Origin: Selaginella moellendorffii
Taxonomy: Eukaryota > Streptophyta > Lycopodiopsida > Selaginellales > Selaginellaceae
Assembly: GCF_000143415.4 (NCBI RefSeq)
Contig: NW_003314307.1
Coordinates: forward strand, 306,409-370,408
Direction of reading: 5' to 3'
Length of the DNA: 64,000 bases
Shown: positions 36,214-47,543 of the stretch, piece by piece
How the letters are laid out: each line of letters starts with the position of its first letter
Position numbering within the stretch: the stretch's first letter is position 1
Position numbers and translations under genes: made by a program
The notes under the pieces: model-generated
Told to the model about the DNA's origin: nothing
Database searches by the model: none
The model's input: only the letters and a program-made list of their open reading frames with translations

Positions 36214-36589
36214 GACTGGACTTGCCATTGTATTACAAAGTATTACTGGATGCTACGACAGAAGAGTATCTAGCCAGGAACATAGCAACACTTTACCAAC
36301 CCCATTTGGTGATGTGTTAGCTCTCATTAAAAACTTCAAGGAGTGCAGTTTGTCAGTTCAGGACCTTGTAGTTCTCTGAAGTACAAACTAGTTTCAACTT
36401 CCATTTCTTTCCATCCAGTTTGTAAGTAGTCATTAATGCTACTCCCACACTGATAGATTGAGGAGCCAGTCATGTTCACACACCTGGATCTTTATCACCA
36501 ATGTGACCATTGCCACCCACCTAGCGGGAGCCCTGCGAGGACAAATTGCACATTCCAAGTGCTTATTGATGTTTGCAGAAAACAATAGG

Positions 36590-36641
36590 TGGAAGAGCCT
36601 TAGTAAATATATCAGCAACTTGGTCCTCAGTTGTCACATAC
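36590..36641 (-). pseudogene. Copia RNase H C-terminal fragment
   Basis: The minus strand reads YVTTEDQVADIFTKALP, the hallmark end of plant copia polyproteins (VxTExQxADIxTKALP). It is the only pol piece left between the foldback arm and the downstream LTR. Confidence 0.75.
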
Positions 36642-36762
36642 TTTTAAGTGTTAGCTCTCATCCTATCACTTGTTCTCTAATGTAGTGGTATTTTATTTGT
36701 ATATGCTTTATCCTTCCTGGAATAAAAGAGCAATCACTAATTGATTATCCGAGATTAGAGCA

Positions 36763-37770
36763 ATATCAGAGCAATGGGTTAGATTTCTTTTGGCACAACA
36801 AGTGCCATAGACACTAGGACAGGATGGTGTCATCTTCTTCATGGAGCAGTTTGATGGAACAAATTTCCTTGCCTGGAAAAAATGTGCACAGTTCTAGTTT
36901 ATGAGGTGGGGACTTTGGCCTGTGGTATCTGGATCTAGAAAATGCCTGTCCAAGGATGATGATGACACAGATCCATACAACGAATGGAAAGATTGGAAAG
37001 ATTTGGATGCTAGGGCAAATGGAGCATTAGGTGGAGGACTCGGCCCTCTCTATAGTGTCCACGTGAATGTGGAGAAGAGTTCTGCTAAGAATTGGAAGTC
37101 AATTTGTGAAATTATGGGAGTGGACCTACAAGAAGATGTGGATGTGATTCTTTGTTGCAGTGAGCTATACAGCCTGGAAGAGTAGCCACACGAGCATGTG
37201 CAAGATTACATCACCAGGCTTCAGCACAAAGTGGTGGAGATTCAACTGCTGGATCCAGAAGCTGCTATGACAGATCAAAAGTTTAATGTAGTTCTGTTTA
37301 AGAGGCTTGCAACTCGTGCTATGAAGTCTCATCTTCGTTATATCAAGAAGATTCCCGCCATTACACAGCGGCAGATTTTTGCTGAGCTCGTCCAGCACAA
37401 GAAAACTGTTATAGGTGAAGGCAATGCTGTTGAGCAAGATGGGATTGCCAAGCAAGCACAAGCAGGGCGCTCCTCTGTCTTTAATTGACTTGGAAATAAG
37501 CGCTCCAACAGCACCAAGAAAAAGCCAGCCACCAAGCAAGAATTTAATTTGAAGTGTGGGATGTGTTCAAAGTGTGGGCACCTGAGCAAGGATTGTCTAG
37601 TGAAGAAGCATCGTCATGAGACAAAATTGAAAGCTGAGCGTGGATCTTCCATAGGTGCAGCACCACATTTTAAAAGTTGATGCTGAGATGATGGTGATGA
37701 TGAAGACTAGCCAATGACTTGTCATGGATGACTCAAGGAGTAGAGGTGGATACCACAAGCCGAACTTGTG
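36763..37770 (+). repeat. Left arm of the copia foldback (inverted gag copy)
   Basis: About 1 kb that is the reverse complement of 38380-39375, by eye above 95% identical over long stretches. It starts at a primer-binding-like ATATCAGAGCAATGGG, covers gag (GPLYSVHVNVEKSSAKNWKS, ICEIMGVDLQEDVDVILCCS) and ends after the zinc knuckle CSKCGHLSKDC. The in-frame TAG after SLEE is shared by both arms, so the inversion-duplication came after that mutation. Confidence 0.9.
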
Positions 37771-38300
37771 TCACAGTTGGTGAACACTTGTGTCAGGGGA
37801 GTGTCACTCCTGAACACTCCTGCCAGAGTTGAACACCTCACCATGCTGCTTTCCCATGATGCATGGCTCACATAATGGCATTGAAAAAGACGTGATGGCC
37901 AAGCCATCAACCATGTGGACTGCTGGATCATCTTGTGATTCACATGGCCAAGTTGACGATGTCAAGTTTGGGTATCTGCAGCTCCCCCTGAAGATGAACT
38001 CGCAGTAGCCACTGTCATCGTAGCTAGCAGCTTCCCTGGAACACAAACCTCGCAATCCATCTGGAACAGTCGTCCTATCTTGCTTGCTGAAGCCACATGT
38101 CCAACCTCTGGATGTGTGATCTTAACATGATCACCACAAAACTCCAAGTTGAATCCTTGCTCCATCATTTGTCTGAGGGACACCAAGGAATGTTGAGCCT
38201 TGGGGATGTACCACACATGCTTGATTGGAACCACCAAGCCTGTGGGTGGACGCACTTCAATCGTGCCCACACCTTCAACTGCTAACAAGCTGTTATCTGT
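37722..38300 (-). pseudogene. Copia protease-end and GAG-pre-integrase fragment (foldback loop)
   Basis: The minus strand reads VEGVGTIEVRPPTGLVVPIK, HVWYIPKAQHSLVSLRQMME and later MPLCEPCIMGKQH. This is the copia region after the protease and the GAG-pre-integrase domain with its CxxCxxGK zinc-site motif. The frame is broken between these blocks. The central part (about 37771-38379) forms the loop between the inverted arms. Confidence 0.75.
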
Positions 38301-38379
38301 GAGTCACATTTGGCCAGTGCATTTCCTCATCTCCACGGTCAAAAGTTGAGTGATTCGTTGCTGCCAAATCCAGCCAAGG

Positions 38380-39375
38380 AACACGGCTTGTGGTATCCAC
38401 CTCTACTTGCCAAGCCATTGGCCGTAGTGGAAGAGTCTTCATCATTACCATCATCTCGATGTCAAGTTTTAAAATGTGGTTCCACGCTCAGATTTCAATT
38501 TTGTCTCATGGCAATGCTTCTTCACTGGACAATCCTTGCTCAGGTGCCCATGCTTTGAACACATCTCACACTTCAAATTGAATTCTCACTTGGTGTGCTG
38601 GCTTTTCCTCAGTGCTGTTGGAGTGCTTATTTCCAAGTCGATTAAAGACAGAGTGCCCTATGCTAATTACCACGAGTCACCATGGCAATCCCGTCCTGCT
38701 CAACAGCATTGCCTTCACCTATAACGGTTTTCTCATGCTAGATAAGCTCAGCAAAAATCTGCCGCTGTGTAATGTCGGGAATCTTCTTGATATAACGAAG
38801 ATGAGACTTCATAGCATGAGTTACATGCCCCTTAAACAGAACTGCATTAAACTCTTGATCTGTCACAACAGCTTCTAGATCCAGCAGTTGAATCTCCACC
38901 ACTTTGTGCTGAAGCCTGGTGATGTAATCTTGCACATGCTCGTGTGGCTACTCTTCCAGGCTATATAGCTCACTGCAACAAAGAATCACATCCACATCTT
39001 CTTGTAGGTCCACTCCCATAATTTCACAAATTGACTTCCAATTCTTAGCAGAACTCTTCTCCACATTCACGTGGACACTGTAGAGAGGGCCGAGTCCTCC
39101 ACCTAATGCTCCATTTGCCCTAGCATCCAGATCTTTCCACTTGTTATATGGATCTATGTCATCATTATCCTTGGATGGGCATTTTCTCAATCCAGATACC
39201 ACAGGCCAGAGTCCCCACCTCATGAACTAAAACTATGCACGTTCTTTCCAGGCAAGGAAATTCATCCCATTGAACTGCTCTATGTCTCTGGAGGAAGAAG
39301 ACGATGCCATCCTGTCCTAGTGTCTATGGCATTGGTCGTGCCAAAATTTTTTTTAACCTATTGCTCTGATACCTT
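38380..39375 (-). repeat. Right arm of the copia foldback (gag, original orientation)
   Basis: Original 5' part of the element. It runs from the primer-binding site (AGGTATCAGAGCAATAGG, 39374-39357) through a gag start MASSSSSRDIEQFNGMNFLA with a TAG soon after, then the UBN2-like gag core and zinc knuckle. It shares the SLEE-TAG stop with the left arm. Confidence 0.85.
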
Positions 39376-39516
39376 GATGAGAGAAGCCAGGCCTCACGGT
39401 CTAGATGAGAACACTCCCAGAACAATCCCCTGGGATATGAGAAAGAAAACTAAAAAAGCCCTAAACTGAAGGAATGCGACTCAAGCCAAGTGGCTGTACG
39501 CCATGTGGCTCTAACA
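39375..39516 (-). repeat. Copia LTR (upstream)
   Basis: 142 bases, TG...CA on the minus strand, followed directly by the initiator-Met primer-binding site. Confidence 0.85.
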
Positions 39517-39579
39517 GTCACATTTCGATCCAGTTTTGTGGCTAACATTCGGTCAGTCATGGCAGGTACATTTCCGTTT

Positions 39580-40970
39580 ACAGCTTCATGCAAATGTTAA
39601 CTTTACAAATAAATCAAACTAGAAGGTCAGATCAGCAACAAAACAATGAGGAATGTCTGGAGCTTTTGGATCTGTTTGATGTGGTGCAAGAGGTTGGAAG
39701 CAAAATCTTCGTCACCACCAGAATACTTGATGTGCTCAACAGTAGAGGTGCAATTAAAATGAAGATGGGAAAGACAGCTTGAAATTGTTTTCAGTCCACG
39801 CATTCTCAAATAAAAAATATGCTCAAAATCAAATAATCAAGGCAGTAGTGGAGCAAGTTGTGGATAAGTGTGGAGGCCTCTTGAAGGTATTGGCAGAAGA
39901 CAGGGAGACAAGATGAGAAAAAACAGGTATTGCAGCGGATCAAACTGGGTTTACAATGCATTTGCCTCTTGTCATCCAGCACTTTCTTTTTCTTTGCTGA
40001 CTAATGGGGCCAACACAGCATAGGCGGTGAATGTTCTGTAAAGGCTCAAGAATCACGCACTTATTACCGAAGAAGAAGATTATGCCTTTTGCTGGGGAAG
40101 AGGAGGTACAGGATTCACGATGCGTTGTTGGCTAATCTTGGAGCAAGAGGGCCTAAAGTGTTATTTAAGATCAAGATGTGGGGGACACCTTCACGAGCAA
40201 CTACATCAAGATTTCATTGGTGGGGGTGCCTCATCCTAAGAAGAACAGGGTCAGAGTTTCGAGCACCACTTGCCTGCTCCTGGATCAAAATCCCGTTCTC
40301 ACTACACTGCCAAGCCTCTCTCCTTTCAAATGCTTCCAGGTTTTCTGTCTGAGAAACACTAGGTTGCATTGGAGCTCAAGAATTTAGGGACTTTGTATTT
40401 GTCTTCAAATTGGCTTCAAAGCATCTCTGGTTCATTAGGAAAGTTGACCAATCTGTCAGATCTTGGGATACTGTGACGAGCTCAAGTCTTTCCTTGTGGA
40501 TGCATTGCTCAAACTCACTAAGCTGGTCTACCTTAATGGAGGGTGGTCCAAGGACATGGAAGCACCTCCAAAAAGTTTTATGGACCTGATGCAATCGATG
40601 GCGCTGGATTGATTCTCCCGGGCGTGAGCGTTGATCCTGTTCCACGATGTGGAGATTCTCTCGAGATATGAATGTCCCGGGGGGTATCATCCAAAAACCT
40701 TAATTCCAGATCTCTCAATGACGCGAAGAACCATTCTGGTAAGCTGTGGGATCGGAAATCATCAAGCAATATTTTTTCAAGCCGTGGGAATCCAGTACGG
40801 GGCAGCAGGACCTTCACGCCTTCCAATTCCTAGAAGCAAGCCTCTTCTAAGTTTGCACTGTCTCTGTCGAATGTCCAGAAGACCTAACTTACAGGCAGGA
40901 AGGCCTTCCGAGCTGATCATGAACGACCAGACTGGAGATGCATGTACATTAGAAAACAAAATCTAGCAAA
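39580..40970 (+). pseudogene. NBS-LRR relic, copy B
   Basis: Plus-strand pieces: RNBS-B-like LFDVVQEVGSKIFVTTRILD (about 39670-39735), a GLPL-region trace VVEQVVDKCGGLLKVLAE (about 39845-39900), winged-helix RLKNHALITEE, MHD-type RYRIHDALLANLGA (about 40110-40150), then LRR text parallel to copy A (NPVLTTLPSLSPFKCFQVFC; LGTLYLSSNWLQSISGSLGK in a shifted frame). From about 40830 to 40630 the LRR (FPRLEKILLDDFRSHSLPEW) is on the minus strand, so the tail is inverted relative to copy A. There are many frameshifts. Confidence 0.7.
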
Positions 40971-40999
40971 CCATCAATTATCCAGGTCTTTATTCGGTT

Positions 41000-41460
41000 G
41001 AGCTTCTCACCGACGACTCTTTACCGACAATTTCCGGTGAGTGCCTACCGGATTGTAATCCGCAAAAGACGGTCATAACGGGCAGTAGTGCCGTCGTGAA
41101 GCGTACGTAGCAAGACCCAGCGGAGATATGACACGGAGACGGATCCTGGTGGTGGAAACGGGGTGAAACTCTTGGGGACGAGGAGATGGAAAACGCAGTG
41201 ACTACAAAGTCTGGCCAGCAAGTGTCACGATTCAAAACCTTCCAAGCCGGATACTCGCTGGTGGCACACAATGCGATTTGTTGGGGTAAACTGCATGTAT
41301 TTTTTTTTATTCTTTCCTTTTTTATGTAAATGTGCAGTGTGGATTCGAAGATCATAACGGGATGTTTACATACAGAAGAAGCTCCAGGAACGATCCATGG
41401 ACGTAAATCGATGATGAAAGAAGCACTAATTTCTAAAAACAAGCGTAAGCACTGAGAAAT
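41000..41460 (+). pseudogene. Decayed EMB1703-like gene copy
   Basis: Follows the EMB1703-like gene piecewise: GACGACTCTTTACCGAC..TTTCC = 34032-34060, CCGGATTGTAATCCGCAAAA = 34083-34102, CGGAGATATGACACGGAGAC = 34225-34245, ACAAAGTCTGGCCAGCAAGT = 34487-34506, then the 3' end and 3' flank (41455-41575 = 35120-35250). Large internal deletions and frame breaks. Together with 41461-43836 it forms the second copy of the EMB1703/PhoD block. Confidence 0.85.
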
Positions 41461-41662
41461 CTTTATACTATTTAGTGACAAGTGGTCCAAAGTGATGAGC
41501 TTTCGTGGTCTCGTGCAACTCTTTGTCGTGTGTCTGATTTCTTTTTGACTCAGGCAGCAGTACTGTGAGCCGATGACACACAACAGTTGAAAGGTCTGCT
41601 CTTTTTCTTTTTCTTCTCTGTTATCCTCGTGCTGCTGACTTTTGCTCCCAACAGTATTCCTC

Positions 41663-43836
41663 TCATGAACTTTCCCTTGACGAGCTGCGAGGTGATCTCG
41701 GCAAAACTTGGTTTTCTCTGCCACAAAGTCGAAAGCGATGGTGAGAAGAACTTGGTGCTGCATTGCTTACCTGGTCGACTTTAAGTATCTTCACCCGCAC
41801 GAGACCATAGTTTCGTGATCTCGTCCAGTGATAGTGCTTGAAAGTGTAGCCGGTTCTCAGCGAGCCTCCCAAGCGTCCGACCAGTCTCATGAAGTAATAG
41901 GCCGTCTTGGGGAGAGGAGTGTTGGCTATGGCGCTCGAAGTCAGCTGCTGGAAGACGACCTCGTTGTCCTTGAGAACTTCCGAGTGGCCTCCACAGTGAA
42001 CATCACCTAGTTGGATTGGATCCACAGTTTGAGCTCGAGCAATTCACAGGAAGGAAAGGTACCTCCAAGGACGAGAACTTGACGACCATCTTGGGCAGCC
42101 TTCCAGCTCGCGAGCGCGTCGATCATTCGAATCTGTTCTTGGGTGTGAGGCTGGGCCGACCAGTGGCCTTTGAAATCCTCGAGACGATTCACTCTCTTGG
42201 CCGCGACGTTGGTGATCACGGGCTCGAGGAAGGCGAGTGGAGCAGTGGCACACAAGAGCAGTGCCGAGACTCCATTGAAAATTCCTCCCGGGGACGAGAG
42301 AGAGCCGGAGATATCCTTCCATTGTTTGGTTCCAAGGTAGGCGTTCTCGTCATCCCTCTCGCGGTGGAAAGTTCGTGAGCCTCTGATATCCACAAACATA
42401 AGTCCAACTCCTCCAAGGACATGAAAGTGATACTCCTGGATCGACGAAAACATCATAAGTGCTCTTCTATCCATGAATCAATCGAGGTGGAGTTACCTTG
42501 TCAATGCTTTCCAGGCTCGAGAAATCTACATCCTCGTGAAGCTGTCGTTGGTACTCGAGATAAACGATCCATCCACAGCGAGCTATGAAAAACTCGACGC
42601 TGCTCTCGTCCCAATCCTCGGGAAGGTCTCCCCAGTTATCCCGGATCTCGTGATCGTCGAGAATCATGAGGTTTGGACAATTTGCCAGGCACTTCGCCGT
42701 AGGTGGATGGCTCCAAGTTTCTCGGTATGTTTCGCGGTAGAGCTCACAAATCTCTTCTCTCTTTTTCTCGCGGTGAAGTGGAGGAACGTCCGCGAGAATT
42801 GTCTTGGAGACTTGGAAACGGTCGAGCTCTGGTCCGCCAACTTGTGGCTCCACATCGGCATAGATCTAGATTGTGCATGAAAAATCAGTCGTCACTCAAA
42901 AATTAAAACTTGGATATGCAATAGAAACTTGTGATGAAAACTTTAAAGAACAGGATAAAGAGATGTTTTTTTTTCTAGAAAGAGCGAAGAGAACTTACTT
43001 GATCACCAAGATGGATGAGATAGTCAATCTTTCCAGCGCTCACACTCCTGTAGAGATGCGACCACAAATCCGAGTGGATTGGAATAGCCTTCTGTGTGAT
43101 ATAGACATTGTTGCAGCTGATGACGCCAAAGTTGACGTTATAGTTCGTAGATCCCGGAGTGCTCAAAGTCTTGAAACTTCCCGGGATGGAATAGAGGCAG
43201 CCCTTGAATTCCACCTTGTATCTCGTGCCAGGCTTGAGATTCGTAAAGTGAAACACTCCCGGCCTTCCAGCTCGAAACTCCTTCTCCAGCTGGTAATCGA
43301 CGAGCCCTCTTGGATTTGATCCTCCTCCTCCTTGACTGCCGTGAGAAATCTCCATTCTCCGCGACGCTCTGCGCTTTCCTCGTGATCTTGTGGCTTCCCC
43401 AGCGCAGGATTGACGAGGCCCAGCTATGGTCTTTGCGGAGGGACGAGGATTTCTTCGATGGGTCCATGTCTTCCTGGACCGCCTCTAGCACAGCCGTAAC
43501 GAAGGAATCGCGACTCGTCTCGATCAAAACCCGGGCGCTGTTGTGTGTGACTTTGCCAATCACGGGGCCAAGGACAAGAGCTGGCTGCTGGGCTCGATCA
43601 GTTCTTCGGTGCTGCCGCTGCGGCGGCTTGGAATTGCCCATGATCTTGTCCAGAGTTCCTGCGAATTTGATGCGAGCACTCAATCCAGTTCGAGATCCTG
43701 CCGAGCGCCTTGGATTGAGAGGATTGGAAGGATTCAAAGCGCCCAAATCCATAGGCACGCTCTGTGCTCTTTGGACGCAAAGAAACTTCTCCTTTCTTTT
43801 GTCGGCGTCGTCGGCATTGTCCGCCATAGCTACCAA
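41663..43836 (-). CDS. PhoD-like metallophosphatase (possible single frameshift)
   Basis: Four exons on the minus strand: 43836-42999, 42865-42497, 42435-42063, 42006-41663. Exons 2-4 join cleanly. PhoD-family metal-binding motifs are all present: NFGVISCNN, YLIHLGDQ-IYAD across intron 1, NLMILDDHEIRDNWGDLPED, and VLGG-DVHCGGHSE across intron 3. Known family role: calcium/iron-dependent phosphodiesterase/alkaline phosphatase releasing phosphate. Exon 1 changes frame once at about 43310-43370, at a GGAGGAGGAGGA run: upstream ITRKAQSVAENGDFSRQ, downstream GGGGSNPRGLVDYQLEKEF. No credible intron fits. It is either a one-base sequence error or a recent inactivating slip. No obvious signal peptide (MVAMADNADDADKRKEK). 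Confidence 0.75.
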
Positions 43837-45700
43837 GAATCTGAAAGAAGGCTAGAAAATGTGGAGGATTTTAGGAGAACTTAGCTTGGTTGGGAGGACT
43901 TGGGACTGGTGGAATTGCTGCTGCATAGATGTTGTTTTGTACAAACATCATGGTCCCTTGTCCTTCGGCCTTGCAACGCATCTGGAATAAAAACTTTGGC
44001 TTGTTTAAAATCGTTTAAGGACAATATAAAGTCTATGGGCCGTGCATTAAATTGGGAATTTTAAATTCAATTAAAGCTCCCTATGTTTTTTTTTTTTTCA
44101 TTACCATTTTTATATATCTATAATATTCAGCATATTTTAGATTATTCTTTAATCTGGGATTTAAAGTTAAAATTCATACTAAGACTCTTTTCACCAAGGA
44201 GTTTGTCTTTATATGCAGCAACTTTTGACAAAGAATGAGGGTAATCCTTGAGAATTTGATAATGTTTTTAGCCAACCTGAGAAAAATTATAATTGGCAAA
44301 GATGTTTCACATCAGCTGTGACAAGGCATATTATAGAGTTGGAATCTCATATAGATTATTTTGGACAATTGATAAATATTCAAATAGCAATCTGGAAATT
44401 AAGTTATAGGATATTAATGCTCTCAATTGTTTTACAAATATATTTATTGAAATTTTTATTTTGAGCTTGTATTAATTTTTTAAAATCAGATTTAGTTTTA
44501 GGTTATTATATATTTCTTAATCAGAAAAAAATTTAGAATATAATTATTAAGAGTTTCTTTCTTGACATTCTTCTTCTGTTTATAATATTTTCTAGTCATA
44601 AAAATAAAAATACAAATGCTATAATGCCATTATCTATTGACTTTTATTGTTTTATTGATAGTTGATACAATATTAGAAATTATATGTATATAAATTTTAT
44701 GAGTGTATGAATATAGAAATGAGATATAAAAATGTGTATATTCAATTAGCTTAAAAACCCTACTTTATATATAAGAGTGAGTTGTTCGAATCTAAACTAA
44801 TCACATGTCACATCACATCTCTAGCCAATAGAAACATTTGCATTGTTTCTTAGTCACACAATGATATTCTATATGCCCACATAAAATAAAAGAGTTATGA
44901 TAAATATGGAGAAAATATAGAATCCAAATCAAAGGCACTACTAACTGAAAATGGTCATCATGATTAAGCCCCATAAAGTAAAAATATTGTCTTCATAGCA
45001 ATTTAAAATGTAAATACCGAAATAACAAATTATCAACAAATGATGTAAGAATCTTAAACTCATCATGAATATTTAGATTCACAATTCAACCTTTTGAGCC
45101 TTAAAAAATTTATCAAGAGAACGTAAATTTAGCTTTGCACCTTATAGACACTAAATATTAAACACAACAATTACCAATAGCATGAAATTTGTATCCAAAA
45201 AATCCATTGATACTAGAATAATAGGCTCATTAAGAATATAAAAATTGAAAGGAACTTAAAAAAGAGCATTAGTATTAGCCATAGAACTTAAAGTTATACA
45301 TTTAAAGCTTCAAAGCTTACCAAACAATATGACCAACCAAGTTCTTCTACTTTAATAATGAAGTGATTGCAATATAATCACCTTTTAACAACATCTAAAA
45401 ACTATAAAAGTATGCGTAAAGTTTTTCGAAGCCCCAACTCTATATTAGGGTAGTCTATTTCCATTGATGGTAAGATATAATTGATGTACATAATGGGATG
45501 ACATTGATTAGGTACACTCATGTTTTCTTGCATCAATACACTGTTGAGACTAATATCAAAAACATTCACACATAAGATGAAAAGTTAAGTGTAATCAAGA
45601 TGCACCAAAACTAGAGGAACTATCAACACCATTTTGAGATTCATAAATATCTGTTTGCAATCCTCAAATTAGGTAAAAGATGATGTGATAATTTCAATAA
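43837..45700. other. AT-rich intergenic, nothing recognised
   Basis: Strongly AT-rich with no convincing open frame. Probably old transposon debris. Confidence 0.5.
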
Positions 45701-46420
45701 TACCTCATAATAGTGTAGTATGATAAAAAAAATGATTAATAAAATGACTAAAATATTGCACCTTGCTAAAGAAGCATTTCATATTGTTAACACACTTTAG
45801 AGTAGGGAACTTTAGAACAATCATAAGTTTATCAAGATTAACTTGCAAACTTTTGTGAAAAATATAGTACCCAAGATAAGTTGTGTCTTTGGACCTAAAT
45901 ACATATTTTAACTGCCTCAACTTCAAACTAAATTCCCATAGTCAATTTAATATTTTGCAAACATCACAAATATGCTCCTCCCACATCCCTTCAAAGTGGA
46001 TTAAAACATCATTGATAAAGTTGGTAATCATCTTAGGCATATTATAAAGAACTTCATCCATCATCTGCTAAAAAATCATCAAAGCATTATTTAACTTAAA
46101 TAGCATCACCAAGAATTTATACAAGCCAAATGATGTATGAAAAGTAGTATTGGGAATATCTTCTATAGCCATCAAAACTTGTCAAATATTTAGAAGCAAA
46201 ATCTAATTTAATAAACTAATGACTTTGCCCCAAATAGTTTAGAAGATCAATAGTATGAGGAAAAAGGTATACATTTGATGATAGTTAATATAGAAATGAA
46301 TACTTCCATTAGGATTTGTTATAAGATGAGGTTCACATGCTCAACGATTCTAAAGATTTTAAATAACACTTTTTTCTAACATCTTTTGGATATTTACTCT
46401 TGAGATTTTGATTTCCTTTG
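45700..46420 (-). pseudogene. Old Ty3/gypsy reverse transcriptase relic
   Basis: The minus strand reads NMPKMITNFINDVLIHFEGM followed by WEEHICDVCKILN, then LRQLKYVFRSKDTTYLGYYI and FFSKVQYFSHFINHFF. These follow the gypsy RT blocks YxDDVLVxS, ..KCxFxxxxxxYLGHIVS and FLGxxxYYRxFI. Catalytic YIDD has decayed to FIND and there are many stops. Extremely AT-rich, consistent with long deamination decay. Confidence 0.65.
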
Positions 46421-47543
46421 GTGAAAAATGCCAAACAGAAACATTGATCATATGAGCATCTCTAGTTGGAAGAGGATGACATATTGCAACCTTAGCTTGT
46501 CAAAATCGAAAAGATCAACATATTTATGCTTTAGCTAGTCAAACACTATAACACAAAAATTGCCTAAAGGATCTCAAGAGGGAATAGAAAAATAAGAAGG
46601 AAATATAGTAAAAAGTAATAGGGAGATAAAAGTTATAGAAGGTAGAAACAAAAGGATGAAATAGAAACAAAGTGAAATGAATAGAAAAAAATATAAGGGA
46701 GTATAAAACAAGGAGAATTTTCAAAGTCATACTTGGCATGATTACACTGTAATGAATGTATATAAAGGATGAAGTTAAAAACTTGATTCGACACCACTTA
46801 CAATAATTGGAACTCAAGCTTGAAATCAATCATATAAACATGTCTATTTCATTTTGCACACATACATGTATGGCCATTGTTATAAAGAATGAAGATTGGC
46901 TCTGCCACACAATACAAATATAAATGGCAATATATGGTAATAAGCTGAGTAATAGAAGATAAAATAAAACTTATATCAACCAACATAAAAAGGCTAATAA
47001 TAGACCTTTTGTCATAAAATCAAACCTGAAAAATAAACATTGGATGAATTTGTGTCAAATAAACCCCTTAATTGTATTTCTGAAAGAATAATGGAGGGGT
47101 TATTAACTTATTTGTGCAAGATCCCTTCATTACTTGTATGATATCTTATTTCATAGAAAAACCTTAGTATCAAGACTTTTCATCACAAGAAAAACAATAG
47201 GATGTTGTTAATATCAAACTCTTTATTTATGAAATAGAAGATGTCAATCAGGAAATGCTAACAATGCTGATATGTGTGACCAACTTCATCACATACCTAA
47301 CAACGAACATCATAGCTATGACCATGTTCTTGTCCATGTCCTTGAATGCATATAGCAATAGTGTTGACCTCCATTGGAACAAAATTATTTTTGATAGGAA
47401 CCAAAGTATAGTTATAAGTAGGAAAAGTGATATCTCATAGTCTTATATTAGTCGAAAAGCATTATCAAAGATGGGTAAGTGTATACACAAGTCCTATAAA
47501 GTTTTGAAAAAGTGTTGGTTATAACATCCTGTATTTCATTTGG
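46421..47543. other. AT-rich, nothing recognised
   Basis: Probably further remains of the same old element. No motif seen. Confidence 0.4.

Larger units (their letters stand above)
36053..39516 (-). mobile_element. Rearranged Ty1/copia element with foldback gag
   Basis: Minus-strand element with short LTRs (39375-39516 upstream, 36053-36203 downstream), both TGTTAGAGCC...CTCATCA. The primer-binding site adjoins the upstream LTR and a purine tract adjoins the downstream LTR. Flanks GTCAA (36048-36052) and GTCAC (39517-39521) form an imperfect 5-base target duplication. Inside, gag (minus), a protease and GAG-pre-integrase stretch, then an inverted copy of the same 5' region and gag (plus), and finally the C-terminal tip of RNase H (minus). 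Most of pol is missing. It is non-autonomous, and its transcript would fold into a hairpin of about 1 kb (inference). Confidence 0.8.

Noticed and set aside
43310-43370. A mini-intron to repair the PhoD frame
   Set aside because: The only GT-AG pair with suitable length would be 28 bases, shorter than any other intron here.
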